Shown: positions 6,037 through 8,348 of the stretch, piece by piece
How positions within the stretch are numbered: the first letter of the stretch is position 1
Layout: each line of letters starts with the position of its first letter
Assembly (NCBI GenBank): GCA_903839795.1
Contig: CAIMDR010000318.1
Location: 1 to 8,348, forward strand
From: an uncultured Methylococcaceae bacterium
GTDB lineage: Bacteria; Pseudomonadota; Gammaproteobacteria; Methylococcales; Methylomonadaceae
Reading direction: 5' to 3'
DNA length: 8,348 nucleotides
The notes under the pieces: model-generated
What the model was told of the DNA's origin: nothing
Databases searched by the model: none
The model's input: the letters and a program-made list of their open reading frames with translations, nothing else
Position numbers and translations under genes: made by a program

Positions 6037-6037
6037 T
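6008..6037 (+). promoter_or_regulatory. Weak candidate ftsH promoter overlapping the sigma gene end
   Basis: A perfect TATAAT (6032-6037) overlaps the sigma stop codon, with TTGGTG (6008-6013) as a poor -35 at an 18-base spacing. If used, the ftsH leader would be about 165 nt and include the hairpins at 6067-6091 and 6176-6197. Nothing resembling a convincing heat-shock (sigma-32) promoter was found in the gap. Confidence 0.2.
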
Positions 6038-6066
6038 GTACAAAAGTGTTAAAGGTAGTTAATATT

Positions 6067-6091
6067 GAATCCTACCTAAAAAGTAGGATTC
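6067..6091. other. Perfect 9-bp hairpin between the sigma factor gene and ftsH
   Basis: GAATCCTAC (6067-6075) pairs with GTAGGATTC (6083-6091) around CTAAAAA. No U-tract follows on the plus strand (GTAAAAAAC), so intrinsic termination would be poor. It could be a weak terminator, an attenuator or an mRNA-processing site that uncouples ftsH from the sigma gene. Confidence 0.5.
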
Positions 6092-6175
6092 GTAAAAAAC
6101 AATTCAGATTGATGACAGGGTAACGTGGCAACATCAAGTTTTGAATGCAGCTGTAGGTAAACGCAACGCTACATA

Positions 6176-6200
6176 TTGACCTTACTTTAAGGGTCAGGAG
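6176..6200 (+). promoter_or_regulatory. ftsH Shine-Dalgarno abutting a small hairpin
   Basis: AGGAG (6196-6200) sits eight bases before the ATG at 6209, a strong site that fixes the start. Just upstream, TGACCTTA (6177-6184) can pair with TAAGGGTCA (6188-6196) around CTT with one bulged G. The stem therefore includes the first base of the Shine-Dalgarno. It might tune translation, but the stem is short. Confidence 0.55.
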
Positions 6201-6208
6201 ATTAAAAG

Positions 6209-8125
6209 ATGAAAAAATATATACTAAACACACTCCTTTGGAGCGTTGTCTTAGCCGGTGCATTTTTGATATATAACCGCGTAAACACGACGCCGCCTAT
6301 AGATGAATCCATAGCCTATTCGGATTTTATCGCCAAGGTTAAGAATAAACTGGTTGATCGTGTAGAAATGACAGGTCAATCAATTAAGCTGCGTACTTCA
6401 GATGGTCAAAACCTTGAAACCTTTAATCCTAATGACCCTCATTTGATTGATGATCTGTTAAGTGCCGGTGTACAGGTAAGAACCAAGCCACCCGCACAAC
6501 AGACGCTTTTTATGCAGATGTTTATTTCCTGGTTCCCTATGCTGCTTTTGATTGCAGTTTGGATAATCTATATGCGTAAAACCCAAGGCGGTGGCATGGG
6601 CGGCAATTCTTTTGGTAAAAGTAAAGCCAAATTGCTTGAAGAAGATAAATTAACCGCAACCTTTGCTGATGTTGCCGGTTGTGAAGAAGCTAAAGAAGAA
6701 GTGGCAGAGCTGGTTGATTTTCTGGCAGATCCGCAAAAATTTCAAAAGTTGGGTGGACAAATTCCACGTGGTATTTTAATGGTAGGCCCTCCAGGAACCG
6801 GAAAAACACTGATTGCCAGAGCCATTGCAGGTGAAGCAGGTGTTAAGTTCTTTACGGTTTCCGGTTCTGATTTTGTAGAAATGTTTGTCGGTGTGGGCGC
6901 GTCCAGAGTCAGGGACATGTTTGCTCAAGCCAAAGAACATGCGCCTTGTATCATATTTATCGATGAAATTGATGCAGTGGGTCGCCAAAGAGGTGGTGCC
7001 GGCATGGGCGGTGGCAATGATGAGCGTGAACAAACCTTGAATCAATTGCTGGTGGAAATGGACGGCTTCACAGGTAATGAAGGCGTTATTGTTATCGCGG
7101 CAACCAACCGGGCTGATGTTCTCGATAAAGCGTTATTAAGACCGGGTCGTTTTGATCGTCAGGTTAATGTTGGGCTTCCCGATGTACGCGGTCGTGAACA
7201 AATTCTGAATGTACACATTAAAAAAGTACCGGCTGCTGATGATGTCAAGTTAAAAGATATTGCCAGAGGTACGCCCGGATTTTCAGGCGCAGAGTTAGCC
7301 AATATAGTTAATGAGGCAGCGTTGTTTGCTGCAAGATTGAATAAAGTGCAAGTTAACATGAGTGATCTTGAGAAAGCTAAAGACAAGATTCTGATGGGCG
7401 CCGAGAAGCATACGATGGTAATGACGGAAGATGACAAGTTATTAACTGCTTATCACGAAGCCGGTCACTGTATTGTTGGACAATCATCTCCTGATCACGA
7501 TCCTGTTTATAAAGTGAGCATTATGCCGCGCGGCAGAGCTTTGGGTATTACTATGTTTTTACCCGAAAGAGACCAATACAGCGCCAGCAAACGCAAACTG
7601 GAAAGTCAAATAGCGAGTTTGTTTGGTGGCAGAATTGCAGAGCTGATGATTTATGGTGGTGACCGTGTGACTACAGGTGCTTCCAACGATATCGAGCGAG
7701 CCACAGAATTGGCACGCAACATGGTTACCCGTTGGGGTTTTTCCGACAAACTTGGCCCCTTGGTTTATGGGGAAGAAAATGGTCAACCATTCATGGGTTA
7801 TCCCGGTTCACAAGGCAGCAAAGTATCCGGTCCGGTTGCGCAACATATTGATGAAGAAATACGTGCGGTCATAGACTGTAACTATCAACGAGCAGAAGCC
7901 ATTTTGCAGGAAAATATCAGTATTCTTCACAAAATGGCCGATGCCCTAATGAAATGGGAAACCATAGATAAAGATCAAATTGATGACTTGATGGCGGGTA
8001 ACGAGCCAAAAGCACCAAAAGATGACAATGATTACAGTAAAACGATTTATACAAAGCAGGAAAAAGTTGATAGTAAACCGATAAAAACCAATATCAACAA
8101 AAACAAACCTGCCGGACAAGTTTGA
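6209..8125 (+). CDS. ftsH: FtsH, ATP-dependent inner-membrane zinc metalloprotease
   Basis: FtsH is a hexameric AAA+ protease anchored in the inner membrane. It extracts and degrades misassembled membrane proteins and selected cytosolic regulators. The 638 residues match the E. coli length (644). Transmembrane helix 1 lies at about 4-22, followed by a periplasmic domain at about 25-98 and helix 2 at about 103-122. In the AAA domain, Walker A is GPPGTGKT (193-200), the pore loop is MFVGVG (225-230), Walker B is IIFIDE (248-253), and arginine fingers lie in RPGRFDR (311-317). The M41 protease domain has HEAGH (416-420) with zinc ligands His416 and His420, and the third ligand Asp494 in [12 protein letters not shown]. 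All catalytic residues are intact. The C-terminal tail from about 598 is Lys/Asp-rich and low in complexity. The usual neighbours rlmE, folP and glmM are not adjacent; a sigma factor gene precedes it and a strong terminator follows. This could be a paralogue in a genome with more than one ftsH. The start is fixed by AGGAG. Confidence 0.98.
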   Translation: MKKYILNTLLWSVVLAGAFLIYNRVNTTPPIDESIAYSDFIAKVKNKLVDRVEMTGQSIKLRTSDGQNLETFNPNDPHLIDDLLSAGVQVRTKPPAQQTLFMQMFISWFPMLLLIAVWIIYMRKTQGGGMGGNSFGKSKAKLLEEDKLTATFADVAGCEEAKEEVAELVDFLADPQKFQKLGGQIPRGILMVGPPGTGKTLIARAIAGEAGVKFFTVSGSDFVEMFVGVGASRVRDMFAQAKEHAPCIIFIDEIDAVGRQRGGAGMGGGNDEREQTLNQLLVEMDGFTGNEGVIVIAATNRADVLDKALLRPGRFDRQVNVGLPDVRGREQILNVHIKKVPAADDVKLKDIARGTPGFSGAELANIVNEAALFAARLNKVQVNMSDLEKAKDKILMGAEKHTMVMTEDDKLLTAYHEAGHCIVGQSSPDHDPVYKVSIMPRGRALGITMFLPERDQYSASKRKLESQIASLFGGRIAELMIYGGDRVTTGASNDIERATELARNMVTRWGFSDKLGPLVYGEENGQPFMGYPGSQGSKVSGPVAQHIDEEIRAVIDCNYQRAEAILQENISILHKMADALMKWETIDKDQIDDLMAGNEPKAPKDDNDYSKTIYTKQEKVDSKPIKTNINKNKPAGQV

Positions 8126-8138
8126 GGTGCGCTCATTT

Positions 8139-8166
8139 GGGGGGCTTTTAGCCCCCCCTTTTTTTT
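8139..8166 (+). terminator. Strong intrinsic terminator of ftsH
   Basis: GGGGGGCT (8139-8146), loop TTT, AGCCCCCC (8150-8157) form an eight-pair GC-rich stem. One C and then eight T residues (8159-8166) follow. It begins 13 bases after the ftsH stop, so the transcript ends here and does not continue into folP or glmM. Confidence 0.95.
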
Positions 8167-8190
8167 ATATATTAGTTTTCTGCTTTGACT

Positions 8191-8231
8191 GTTTTTTAAT
8201 TTTTAAGTGACTGTTGAGTCAATTAAAAAAC
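8191..8231. repeat. Nested dyad downstream of ftsH
   Basis: An inner TGACT (8208-8212), GTTG, AGTCA (8217-8221) is enclosed by GTTTTTTAAT (8191-8200) and ATTAAAAAAC (8222-8231). Seven unpaired bases (TTTTAAG) lie on the left side only. No gene is visible from 8167 to the end of the window. The dyad may be an operator for a gene starting beyond 8348 or a repeat element. Confidence 0.4.
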
Positions 8232-8348
8232 CATCCAATGTCTTTAGTTAGGCAACCCGCAATATAAATAACCCCCTCCAATTTTCGCAATACTACTGCT
8301 TAGCTAAGGGTTCGCATCGCTCAGCATTTACCATGCCAGAGAAAGTAA

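Noticed and set aside
6776..7786. Several open frames antisense to ftsH
   Set aside because: They are shadows of a highly conserved coding sequence, with no ribosome binding sites or family resemblance.
1..8348. CRISPR array, tRNA or rRNA genes, retron
   Set aside because: No regularly spaced direct repeats, cloverleaf or rRNA signature sequence, or reverse transcriptase motif was seen.

Overview
The window looks like a gammaproteobacterial chromosome. FtsH, ArfB and a divergent RpoD-type sigma factor all have clear gammaproteobacterial character. The moderately AT-rich sequence and the GC-rich palindromic repeats between genes would suit an environmental lineage such as the Methylococcales (methanotrophs). 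That family-level placement is an impression and was not tested.

Layout, left to right. (1) Bases 1-600 carry an unrecognised 145-residue gene behind a perfect TATAAT. (2) Bases 601-914 are non-coding, with a REP-like palindrome and a strong candidate promoter. (3) Bases 915-2865 hold a tightly coupled gene pair: an ABC-type AAA ATPase (RloA/AbiLi-like) and a RloB-family protein with TOPRIM-like acidic motifs (RloB/AbiLii-like). This is an AbiL-type abortive-infection module and the clearest accessory element in the window. (4) Bases 2866-3140 are non-coding. (5) Bases 3141-3620 encode a small soluble protein that looks like a discoidin-type beta-sandwich. (6) A two-hairpin repeat at 3642-3716 separates it from convergent arfB (3765-4181, minus strand), a ribosome-rescue hydrolase. 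(7) About 470 bases lie between the start codons of arfB and the divergent sigma gene and contain a good promoter. (8) The sigma factor gene (4654-6036) encodes an RpoD paralogue that has lost region 1.1 and the front of region 1.2. It also has changed residues where housekeeping sigma reads the -10 and extended -10 elements. (9) ftsH (6209-8125) follows on the same strand and ends in a strong intrinsic terminator. No complete gene follows it in the window.

How the genes work together. RloA and RloB overlap by 17 bases and are surely co-translated. The ATPase presumably senses infection and controls the RloB effector. The sigma factor and FtsH are neighbours on one strand. FtsH is known to degrade a sigma factor (sigma-32) in E. 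coli, so a regulatory link is a reasonable but untested idea. The usual ftsH neighbours (rlmE upstream, folP and glmM downstream) are absent, so this may be a second ftsH copy.

The best candidates for something new are the atypical sigma factor with its possible protease partner, and the stand-alone RloAB module with an FNR-like box over its promoter. I saw no tRNA, rRNA, CRISPR array or intact insertion sequence.
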